Shown here piece by piece: positions 25,560 through 33,242 of a stretch of DNA of 57,561 bases. Under the pieces are notes generated by a model, which was given only the letters and a program-made list of their open reading frames with translations, was not told the origin of the DNA and searched no databases. A program made the translations under genes and the position numbers. The stretch's first letter is position 1. Each line of letters opens with the position of its first letter. This DNA comes from Pseudomonadota bacterium (GTDB lineage Bacteria; Pseudomonadota; Alphaproteobacteria; Caulobacterales; Caulobacteraceae), in contig JAEYNH010000019.1 in assembly GCA_023412655.1 (NCBI GenBank), forward strand, positions 1 through 57,561, in the 5' to 3' direction.

Positions 25560-26369
25560 ATGTTCCGGATGGTCGACATCGACGCCTACTTCGCCCGCAT
25601 CGGCTACGACGGGCCGCGTGAGCCCACCCTCCGCGTGCTCGGCGCCCTCCAGGCAAAGCATCCGGCGGCGATCCCGTTCGAGGCCGTCGACTGCCTGCTG
25701 GACCGTGGCGTCGACATCGCCCCAGCGGCCGTGGACGCCAAGCTTATCCACGGCGGCCGCGGCGGCTACTGCTTCGAACACAACAGCCTTTTCCGGCGGG
25801 TGCTGGAGGCGCTCGGCTTTCGGGTGGAAGGCCTCGCCGCCCGGGTGCGCTGGAACATGCCTGCCGACGCGCCGGCTCAGCCGCGCACCCACATGGTGCT
25901 CAGGGTGACGGCCGAGGGCGAGGCCTGGCTGGCCGACGTGGGCTTCGGCGGCTGCGTGCTCACCGCCCCGCTGCGCATGGTCCCGCACCTCGAACAGGCC
26001 ACCGACCACGACCGTTATCGCCTGACCCCCGTGGGCGAGGACCTGCGCCTGGAGGTGCTGCGCGAACCCGGCTGGGTCACGGCCTACGACATCTGCCTCA
26101 GTCCCTGTGAGCCCCGGGACTATGAGATGGCCAACTGGTTCACCTCCACCCATCCCACCAGCCACTTCCGCCACAACCTGCTGGCCGCCCGCACGACCCC
26201 GCAGGCCCGCTACGGCCTGTTGTTCAACCAGCTCACCGTCCGTCACCGGAACGGTCCGGTCGAGAAGACCACCCTCGACGCCGATGGGGTGGAGGCGGCC
26301 CTTCGCGACGTGTTCGGCCTGCCGGTGCAGCCGGACTGGCGCCCGGTGATCGAGGCCGCGGTCCGCTGA
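25560..26369 (+). CDS. Arylamine N-acetyltransferase
   Basis: 269 residues. The cysteine-histidine-aspartate triad is intact: C71 in RGGYCFEHN, H111 in PRTHMVL, D126 in WLADVGFGG. These enzymes use acetyl-CoA to acetylate arylamines and hydrazines. ATG 25560 is used; ATG 25569 would be three residues shorter and equally plausible. The stop overlaps the recO start by one base (TGATG), so it is co-transcribed with recO. Confidence 0.94.
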   Translation: MFRMVDIDAYFARIGYDGPREPTLRVLGALQAKHPAAIPFEAVDCLLDRGVDIAPAAVDAKLIHGGRGGYCFEHNSLFRRVLEALGFRVEGLAARVRWNMPADAPAQPRTHMVLRVTAEGEAWLADVGFGGCVLTAPLRMVPHLEQATDHDRYRLTPVGEDLRLEVLREPGWVTAYDICLSPCEPRDYEMANWFTSTHPTSHFRHNLLAARTTPQARYGLLFNQLTVRHRNGPVEKTTLDADGVEAALRDVFGLPVQPDWRPVIEAAVR

Positions 26370-27100
26370 TGGAGTTCGAGGACGACGCCTACGTCCTGTC
26401 CGCCCGGGCCCATGGCGAGAGCGGGGCCATCGTCGAGCTTCTCACCGAGGGGCGCGGCAAGTACGCGGCCCACGTGGCCGGCGGCAACTCGCGCAAGATC
26501 CGGCCCTTCCTCCAGCCCGGGGCCCGGGTGATCGCCCGCTACCGCGCCCGGGTCTCCGACCAGCTGGGCTCGGCGCAGCTGGAGCCGGTGGGCGAGGGGC
26601 CGGCGGCCCTGTTCGACGATGCCCTGGCGCTCTCGGGACTCTCCGCCGCCGCCGCCGTGGCCGCCGGCGCCCTGCCTGAGCGCGAGCCGCATCCGGGCGC
26701 CTTCCTGGCCTTCGAGGCCCTGGTCGGCGCCCTGGGTCACCCCGACGTCTGGCCGGCGGTCTTCGTCCGCTTCGAGGCCGGCCTGCTGCAGGACCTCGGC
26801 TTCGGCCTCGACCTGTCCAAGTGCGCCGCCACCGGCGCCGTGGACGACCTCGTCTACGTCAGCCCCCGCACCGGCCGGGCCGTCAGCCGCGCCGCGGGCG
26901 AACCCTACAAGGACCGCCTGCTGACCCTGCCGCCGTTCCTGCTGGCCGCCCAGTACGGCCTGGGCGCCGGCGACGTGGGCGCGGGCCTGCGGCTCACCGG
27001 CCACTTCCTGGAAGCCTTCATCTTCGGCCCCCTGAACCGTCCGCTCCCGCCGGCGCGGGTCTGGCTGCTGGACCGTCTCGGCGAGGCGGGGCGGCTCTAG
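26369..27100 (+). CDS. recO: DNA repair protein RecO
   Basis: 243 residues. The N-terminal OB-fold (FEDDAYVLSARAHGESGAIVELLTEGRGKYAAHVAGG) and the LQPGARVIARYRAR segment are typical, with the helical C-terminal domain after about residue 85. RecO loads RecA on SSB-coated gaps with RecR. Only one cysteine (C151 region, KCAATG) remains of the zinc-binding set found in some RecO proteins. It starts on the last base of the NAT stop. Confidence 0.94.
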   Translation: MEFEDDAYVLSARAHGESGAIVELLTEGRGKYAAHVAGGNSRKIRPFLQPGARVIARYRARVSDQLGSAQLEPVGEGPAALFDDALALSGLSAAAAVAAGALPEREPHPGAFLAFEALVGALGHPDVWPAVFVRFEAGLLQDLGFGLDLSKCAATGAVDDLVYVSPRTGRAVSRAAGEPYKDRLLTLPPFLLAAQYGLGAGDVGAGLRLTGHFLEAFIFGPLNRPLPPARVWLLDRLGEAGRL

Positions 27101-27189
27101 CTTCGCCGCCGCCCGGCGCGGTGACAAAGTCGCGCCCTGCGGCGCCTGCGGACATCGCCCCGAATCCCCTGTCTTGCTAGAAGGGCAGG

Positions 27190-29460
27190 ATGACCGTCCT
27201 GACTGCCCCGCCCGGGTCCGGCGATCCCGACCGGATCATCGAGGAGCCGCTCTCCGAAGCCCTGTCGCGCCGCTACCTGGCCTATGCGCTCAGCGTCATC
27301 ACCGACCGGGCGCTGCCCGACGTGCGCGACGGCCTCAAGCCCGTGCAGCGCCGGGTGCTGTACGCCATGCGCGAGATGCGCCTGAACCCCGACGCGGCGG
27401 CCCGCAAGTGCGCCAAGGTCGTGGGCGAGGTGATGGGCGGCTATCACCCGCACGGCGACCAGTCGATCTACGACACCCTGGTCCGCATGGCCCAGTCGTT
27501 CGCCCAGCGCTATCCGCTGGTCGACGGGCAGGGGAACTTCGGCAACATCGACGGCGATAACGCCGCGGCCATGCGCTACACCGAGGCCAAGCTGACGGTG
27601 GCCGCCACCCTCCTGCTGGACGGCATCGAAGAGGACGCCGTCGACTTCAAGCCCACCTACGACGGCTCGGACGACGAGCCGGTGGTGCTGCCGGCGGGCT
27701 TCCCCAACCTCCTGGCCAACGGCTCGACGGGCATCGCCGTGGGCATGGCCACCTCGATCCCGCCGCACAACGCCGGCGAGCTGATCGACGCCTGCCTGCT
27801 GCTGCTGGAACAGCCCGAAGCCTCCACCGAGGCGCTGATGGCCCACGTCCAGGGCCCGGACTTCCCCACCGGCGGCGTCATCGTCGAGCCGCGCGGCAAC
27901 CTCGCCGAGGTCTACGCCACCGGCCGGGGCGGGGTCCGCGTCCGCGCCCGCTGGACCAAGGAGGATCTGGGCAAGGGCACGTACCAGATCGTCGTCACCG
28001 AGATCCCCTACCAGGTGAAGAAGGCCGACCTCGTGGAGCAGCTCGCCGAGCTGATCGAGGCCAAGAAGGCGCCCCTGCTGGGGGACGTGCGCGACGAGTC
28101 CGCCGAGGACGTGCGCCTGGTGCTCGAGCCCAAGAGCCGCAACGTCGAGCCGGAAGTGCTGATGGAGAGCCTGTTCAAGCTCTCCGACCTCGAGACCCGC
28201 TTCTCGGTGAACCTCAACGTCCTGGACGCCCGCGGCACGCCGGGGGTGATGAACCTGCGCCAGGCGCTGCAGGCCTTCCTCGACCACCGCCGCGAGGTGC
28301 TGGTCCGCCGGGCGCGCCACCGGCTGGAGAAGATCGAGGCCCGCCTCCACATCCTCGACGGCCTGATGATCGCCTACCTCAACCTGGACGAGGTGATCCG
28401 CATCGTCCGGTTCGAGGACAAGCCAAAGGAAAAGCTGATCGAGGCGTTCCAGCTCTCGGAGATCCAGGCCGACGCCATCCTCAACACCCGCCTGCGCCAG
28501 CTGGCCCGGCTGGAGGAGATGGAGATCCGCCGCGAGCACGCCGAGCTCAGCGAGGAGCGCGACGGCATCCTCGAGATGCTGGGCTCCGACAAGGCTCAGT
28601 GGAAGCTGGTGGGCGAGGGCCTGCGGCACGTGAAGGCCGAGCTGGGCGAGCTGAACAACCGCCGCTCAACCTTCGCCGAGGCCCCGCAGATCGACACCGA
28701 GGCGGCCCTGGAAGCGATGATCGTGCGCGAGCCGATCACCATCATCCTGTCCGAGCGCGGTTGGATCCGCGCCGCCAAGGGCCGGGTGGAGGACCCCTCC
28801 GAGCTGAAGTTCAAGGAAGGCGACAAGCTGCAGTTCCTGGTTCCCGCCGAGACCACGGACAAGCTGCTGATCTTCGCCTCTGACGGCCGCTTCTTCACCC
28901 TGGGCTGCGACAAGCTCCCGGGCGCCCGCGGCCATGGCGAGCCCCTGCGCCTGATGATCGACCTCGACGACAAGGTCGGCATCGTCGACGTCTTCCCGCA
29001 CAAGGCCGGCACGAAGCGCCTGTTGGCTTCCAAGCAGGGCTACGGGTTCATCCTGCCGGAAGAGGAGGCCATCGCCTTCCGCAGAGCCGGCAAGCAGGTG
29101 CTCAACGCCGGCGATCCGGCCAAGAAGGGCGAGGGCGCCGCGGTCTGCCTGCCGATCAATGCGAATGGGTCGGCCGGCGATCAGGTGGCCGTGGTCGGCG
29201 ACAACGGCAAGATCCTGATCTTCCCCGTGGCCGAACTGCCCGAGATGCCCCGCGGCAAGGGCGTGAAGCTGCAGTCCTACCGCGAGGGCGGCCTGCGCGA
29301 CGCCATGGTGTTCAAGGCCGAGGAGGGCGCCGCCTGGATCGACGCCGCCGGCCGCACCCGCACCTGGGAAGAGTGGCGCGACTGGGTCGGCCGCCGGGCC
29401 GGCGCCGGCAAGCTGGCGCCCAAGGGCTTCCCGGCCACCAAGCGGTTCAGGCCGCGCTGA
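27190..29460 (+). CDS. parC: DNA topoisomerase IV subunit A
   Basis: 756 residues. The catalytic tyrosine is Y130 (AAAMRYTEAKL). The winged-helix region includes DVRDGLKPVQRRVLYAM and YHPHGDQSIYDTLV (85-98), and the tower and coiled-coil domains follow. The short C-terminal beta-propeller (about 500-740) and length point to ParC rather than GyrA. ParC with ParE decatenates daughter chromosomes. The quinolone-pocket position equivalent to E. coli ParC Ser80 is Q91 here, with D95 four residues on. An AGAAGGGCAGG ribosome-binding site precedes ATG 27190. Confidence 0.96.
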   Translation: MTVLTAPPGSGDPDRIIEEPLSEALSRRYLAYALSVITDRALPDVRDGLKPVQRRVLYAMREMRLNPDAAARKCAKVVGEVMGGYHPHGDQSIYDTLVRMAQSFAQRYPLVDGQGNFGNIDGDNAAAMRYTEAKLTVAATLLLDGIEEDAVDFKPTYDGSDDEPVVLPAGFPNLLANGSTGIAVGMATSIPPHNAGELIDACLLLLEQPEASTEALMAHVQGPDFPTGGVIVEPRGNLAEVYATGRGGVRVRARWTKEDLGKGTYQIVVTEIPYQVKKADLVEQLAELIEAKKAPLLGDVRDESAEDVRLVLEPKSRNVEPEVLMESLFKLSDLETRFSVNLNVLDARGTPGVMNLRQALQAFLDHRREVLVRRARHRLEKIEARLHILDGLMIAYLNLDEVIRIVRFEDKPKEKLIEAFQLSEIQADAILNTRLRQLARLEEMEIRREHAELSEERDGILEMLGSDKAQWKLVGEGLRHVKAELGELNNRRSTFAEAPQIDTEAALEAMIVREPITIILSERGWIRAAKGRVEDPSELKFKEGDKLQFLVPAETTDKLLIFASDGRFFTLGCDKLPGARGHGEPLRLMIDLDDKVGIVDVFPHKAGTKRLLASKQGYGFILPEEEAIAFRRAGKQVLNAGDPAKKGEGAAVCLPINANGSAGDQVAVVGDNGKILIFPVAELPEMPRGKGVKLQSYREGGLRDAMVFKAEEGAAWIDAAGRTRTWEEWRDWVGRRAGAGKLAPKGFPATKRFRPR

Positions 29461-30611
29461 TGCCCGCCGCCGCCGAGCCGCCGGCCGTCCTGCCGCGTCC
29501 GCCGGTGTCGTTCGCCCAGCTCTGGGGCGACACCGTCGCATGGATCCAGGCCCACGGGACCGAGATCATCGTCGCCCTGGCGGCAGGCCTGGTCATCTAC
29601 CTGGCTCTCAGCGTGTCCCGCAGCCTGGTGGCGCGGCTGCGCGACAAGCCCGGCCAGCCCCTCGGCTTCCGCGCCCTGATCGGCCGGGCCGCAAGCAAGA
29701 CCGGCCAGGCGTTCATGGTCCTGGCCGCCGCCCGGCTGGTGGTGGGCTATGCCGATCCGCCGCCGGCTCTGACGGCCACGGTGGGCTTCCTGTTCACCGT
29801 CGCCGCCGCCTTCCAGGCCGCCGTCTGGATCCGCGAGATCGTCCTTGGCCTCATCGAGCGCCGCACGGCCATGGAGGGGCACAGCGAGACCCTGGCCAAC
29901 GCCACCGGGGTCATCCGCCTGCTGGTGACGGTGGTGATCTTCGCCATCGCCATCATCGTGGTGCTGGACAATCTGGGCGTGAACGTCACCGCCCTGGTGG
30001 CCGGTCTCGGCATCGGCGGCATCGCCATCGGCCTCGCCGCCCAGGGCATCTTCTCCGACCTGTTCGCAGCCCTGACGATCATCTTCGACAAGCCGTTCCG
30101 GGTGGGCGAGACCATCACTTACGACGCCTCCACCGCCACGGTGGAGCGGATCGGCCTCAAGAGCACCCGACTGCGGGCGGTCAGCGGCGAGCGCAAGATC
30201 GTCTCCAACGCCAACCTGCTCCAGAAGGAGATCACCAGCTACCTGACCCTGGACCGGCGGCGGCTGAAGTTCGTGCTCAGCCTGATCTATCAGACCGATC
30301 CCGAGCTCTGCGCCCGCATCCCCGACATGCTGCGCGAGATCGTCGAGGCCGAGGGGGGAACCTTCGTTCGCGCCGGCTTCGTCAACTTCGCCGCCAGTTC
30401 CCTCGACTTCGAGGTGGAGTTCGACGTGTTCCGCGAGGACTGGGACCAGATCTACGCCATCCGCCACCGGATCGGCCTTAGCATCCTGCGCCGCTTCGCC
30501 CGGGAGGGCGTGGAGTTCGCCTATCCCACCCAGACCACCTTCACCGCCGCGCCTGACGGACGGATGATCATGCCGTACTCCGAGGCCTGGGGGGACAGGG
30601 GCGCGGAATAG
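29460..30611 (+). CDS. MscS-family mechanosensitive ion channel
   Basis: 383 residues with about four transmembrane helices. The pore-lining helix and its junction read NVTALVAGLGIGGIAIGLAAQGIFSDLFAALTIIFDKPFRVGETI, the MscS signature, followed by the beta domain (ERIGLKSTRLRAVSGERKIVSNANL) and an alpha/beta C-terminus. It would release solutes on hypo-osmotic shock. ATG 29460 overlaps the parC stop by one base, so it may be read through from parC. Confidence 0.93.
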   Translation: MPAAAEPPAVLPRPPVSFAQLWGDTVAWIQAHGTEIIVALAAGLVIYLALSVSRSLVARLRDKPGQPLGFRALIGRAASKTGQAFMVLAAARLVVGYADPPPALTATVGFLFTVAAAFQAAVWIREIVLGLIERRTAMEGHSETLANATGVIRLLVTVVIFAIAIIVVLDNLGVNVTALVAGLGIGGIAIGLAAQGIFSDLFAALTIIFDKPFRVGETITYDASTATVERIGLKSTRLRAVSGERKIVSNANLLQKEITSYLTLDRRRLKFVLSLIYQTDPELCARIPDMLREIVEAEGGTFVRAGFVNFAASSLDFEVEFDVFREDWDQIYAIRHRIGLSILRRFAREGVEFAYPTQTTFTAAPDGRMIMPYSEAWGDRGAE

Positions 30612-30668
30612 GTTTCCAGCCGGTCGGCCGACAGGCACTCTGCCCGCCGCCGCCAGTCCGGAGGGACC

Positions 30669-31232
30669 ATGTCCGACCTCGCCACCGTTCGCGTCCTCGC
30701 CTTCGCGGGCAGCCTGCGGCAGGCCTCCTACAACCGCGCCCTGCTGCGGGCCGCGGTGGAGGTCGCCCCGCCGGGGCTGGTCATCGAGGTCTTCGATCTC
30801 ATCGAGGTGCCGCTCTACAACGGCGACGTGGAGGCCGAGGGCGATCCGCCCGCGGTGGCGGCCCTGAAGGCGGCGATCGCGGAGGCGGATGGCGTGCTCA
30901 TCGCCACCCCCGAGTACAACCACGGCGTCCCGGCGGTGACCAAGAACGCCGTCGACTGGACCTCCCGGCCGCCGCGCAAGGCGGTGCTGGACGGCAAGCC
31001 GGTGGGGATCATCGGCGCCTCGCCCGGTATGACCGGCTCGGCCCGGGGCCAGAGCCAGCTGCGCCAGGCCTTCGAGTTCACCAACTCCTACTGCATGCCC
31101 CAGCCCGAGCTGCTGGTGGCGCGGGCGCATGAGAAGTTCGACCCCGAAGGCCGGCTCGCTGACGAGGCCACGCGCAGCTATCTCGGCCGTTACCTCACCG
31201 CCTTCGAGGCCTGGGTCCGCCGCTTCGTCTGA
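30669..31232 (+). CDS. NADPH-dependent FMN reductase family protein
   Basis: 187 residues of the flavodoxin-like fold. FMN phosphate-binding loop AFAGSLRQASYNRALLRA and the second flavin-contacting motif ATPEYNHGVPAVTKNAVDWTSRP are typical of NAD(P)H:quinone/azo/chromate reductases. A GGAGGGACC ribosome-binding site precedes ATG 30669. It lies between an MscS channel and a convergent stress-protein gene with no visible operon link. Confidence 0.93.
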   Translation: MSDLATVRVLAFAGSLRQASYNRALLRAAVEVAPPGLVIEVFDLIEVPLYNGDVEAEGDPPAVAALKAAIAEADGVLIATPEYNHGVPAVTKNAVDWTSRPPRKAVLDGKPVGIIGASPGMTGSARGQSQLRQAFEFTNSYCMPQPELLVARAHEKFDPEGRLADEATRSYLGRYLTAFEAWVRRFV

Positions 31233-31247
31233 GCCTTCGGCCGCCGG

Positions 31248-32117
31248 TCAGTGGCTGGCCAGGACGAACCGCCGCGGCCGCATCAGCAGCGTCCGGGTGA
31301 CGCCGCCGAACACCCATTCCGACAGCCGGCTGTGGCCATAGGCGCCCGTCACGATCAGCTCGGCGCCGAGGGTCTCGGCGATGCGGTCCAGTTCCTCCGC
31401 CACCGTCTCGTCCGCTCCGGTGGTCACGTGGGTCCGCGCCTGGGCGCCCCGGCGGCGCAGCATGGCGGCGACATCTTCGGCCTCGCCGCCCACACGCTCC
31501 ATGTCCCGGGCGTCGCAGATCGCCGTCACCACCACGGTCTCGGCCGCCGTCAGGAACGGCATGGCGTCGGAGACGGCCCGGCGGGCCTCCCGGGTGTCCT
31601 TCCAGCCCACCACCACCGTCTCGGCCCGCAGGCTGCGGGCGTCCGGCGGCGCGATCAGCACCGGCCGCCCGCTGTTCATCACCACCTCCGTCGGACTGGC
31701 CGACCGGTAGGACGAGGCCTCCTCGGGCAGGGGGTTCATGACGATCAGGTCCGCGGCCCGGCTCAGCTCCACCAGCGCATGGTCGGGAAAGGTGTTGGCC
31801 TGCCGCCACTCGGTCGGCGCATCGCCCGCGTCCTGGCGGAACGCCGCCTCGGAAGCCGCCAGATTGTGGTCGATCTGGACCTGGGCGGCGGCCAGCCAGT
31901 CAGGCGGAATCATGCCGCCGCCATAGGGCGCCGCCGTGAACGCCGCATCCACCGCCTCGGCGCCGACGCCGATCACCAGCCCGCCGGCCTCCCGGGCCAG
32001 CTGGGCCGCCAGCGCCACCCGGGCCGAGGAGGAGGGCGGCGGCTCGGCATGGACCAGCAGGGTGGCGAGGCCGGTGAGCCGGCGGTGGGACAGGGGCTCG
32101 TCCTGGCGCGGGGCCAT
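31248..32117 (-). CDS. Tandem universal stress protein (UspA family)
   Basis: 289 residues. The C-terminal half is a clear Usp domain: TVVVGWKDTREARRAVSDAMPFL, then LIVTGAYGHSRLSEWVFGGVTRTLL, the ATP-binding G-2x-G-9x-G(S/T) region. The N-terminal half is a weaker second copy (LLVHAEPPPSSSARVALAAQLA, DLIVMNPLPE). ATG 32117 is fixed by a perfect ribosome-binding site six bases upstream; the open frame continues to 32171. Confidence 0.9.
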   Translation of the reverse strand: MAPRQDEPLSHRRLTGLATLLVHAEPPPSSSARVALAAQLAREAGGLVIGVGAEAVDAAFTAAPYGGGMIPPDWLAAAQVQIDHNLAASEAAFRQDAGDAPTEWRQANTFPDHALVELSRAADLIVMNPLPEEASSYRSASPTEVVMNSGRPVLIAPPDARSLRAETVVVGWKDTREARRAVSDAMPFLTAAETVVVTAICDARDMERVGGEAEDVAAMLRRRGAQARTHVTTGADETVAEELDRIAETLGAELIVTGAYGHSRLSEWVFGGVTRTLLMRPRRFVLASH

Positions 32118-32123
32118 GGGGGG

Positions 32124-32131
32124 ACCTCCTT
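32124..32131 (-). promoter_or_regulatory. Strong ribosome-binding site of the universal stress protein gene
   Basis: AAGGAGGT on the minus strand, six bases before ATG 32117: the strongest Shine-Dalgarno match seen in the window, and it decides this gene's start. Confidence 0.8.
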
Positions 32132-32303
32132 CGGCGGGGGCGCGGCCGCCCGCGCCCTTAACGCATAACACCGATCTTCGTCCGCCGCTTCATGCTAGGA
32201 TGGGCCCTCAGATCAGGGCGGCGGCCTGCGCCGGACCCGCTTTCGGACGATCAGCCCGGCGCGCGCCGCGGCCTTGCACGAACAAGGTCCGGGAGGTGCT
32301 GCG

Positions 32304-33152
32304 ATGGCCGATACCGTAGGCAATCCGCTGGAGTATGTTCTCAAGCGCATGACCTGGGCGGTGGAGGGCGCCGGACGCCGTCCCGCGGCCGTGCGGTCCC
32401 GGGTAGTCCCGGAGGTGCGAGACCTCACCGCCGCCGACCTGAAGGACGCCCTGCGGCGCGGCCTCGCCGACTTCACCGCCGCCCGGGACGATGTGCTGTT
32501 CATCGCCATCTTCTATCCCCTGGCCGGCCTGGTGCTGGCCGCGGCCTTCCTCCGCTACGACCTGCTGCCGATGATCTTCCCCCTGGTGTCCGGCTTCGCT
32601 CTCCTGGGGCCCCTGGCCGCCGTCGGCCTCTACGAGGTCAGCCGCCGCCGGGAGGCGGGGGAGGACGTGCGGTGGTGGTCCGCCGCCTCGGTGTTCGGCT
32701 CGCCCGCCATCGGGGGCATCCTCGTCATGGGCCTGGTGCTGCTCGCCCTGTTCGTGGCCTGGCTGGCGCTCGCCTATGAGATCAGCCTGCTCGCCTTCGC
32801 CCACGGCCCCCCGGTCACCTTCCGCAGCTTCCTGGAGCAGACCTTCGCCACCGGCGAGGGCTGGGCCATGGTGCTGGTCGGCCTGTCGGTGGGGTTCGTC
32901 TTCGCCGCCGTCGCCTTCGCCATCAGCGTGGTGTCCTTCCCCATGCTGCTGGACCGCCGGGTGGACGTGGACGTCGCCATCCGCACCTCGGTGAAGGTGG
33001 TGGCGCGCAATCCCCGCACCATGGCCCTCTGGGGCCTGATCGTCGCCGTGAGCCTCGCCCTGGGCGCCGTCCCTGCGCTGCTCGGCCTGATCGTGGTGGT
33101 GCCGGTGCTCGGCCACGCCAGCTGGCATCTCTATCGCAGGGCGGTCGCCTGA
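32304..33152 (+). CDS. DUF2189 family integral membrane protein
   Basis: 282 residues with about six transmembrane helices and the DUF2189 features: DLTAADLKDALRRGLADFTAARDDVLFIAIFYPLAGL at the start, LLPMIFPLVSGFALLGPLAAVGLYEVSRRREAGED, and SFPMLLDRRVDVDVAIRTSVKVVARNPRTMALWGLIV near the end. The role is unknown. ATG 32304 follows GGAGGTGCTGCG, so the upstream in-frame start at 32274 is rejected. Confidence 0.9.
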   Translation: MADTVGNPLEYVLKRMTWAVEGAGRRPAAVRSRVVPEVRDLTAADLKDALRRGLADFTAARDDVLFIAIFYPLAGLVLAAAFLRYDLLPMIFPLVSGFALLGPLAAVGLYEVSRRREAGEDVRWWSAASVFGSPAIGGILVMGLVLLALFVAWLALAYEISLLAFAHGPPVTFRSFLEQTFATGEGWAMVLVGLSVGFVFAAVAFAISVVSFPMLLDRRVDVDVAIRTSVKVVARNPRTMALWGLIVAVSLALGAVPALLGLIVVVPVLGHASWHLYRRAVA

Positions 33153-33242
33153 CCCGGGCGGAGCTGGTGCGGGGGAACCGTTTCCCGGCGCGAGCTTTAA
33201 CATTCGACGCGCACGGGTTTCCCGTGGAGCGATGGGGGAAGT

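Noticed and set aside
33173..33200. GGAAC upstream of the hybrid kinase as an EcfG promoter
   Set aside because: No CGTT-like -10 box lies 16-17 bp downstream; the sequence there is CTTT or TTAA.
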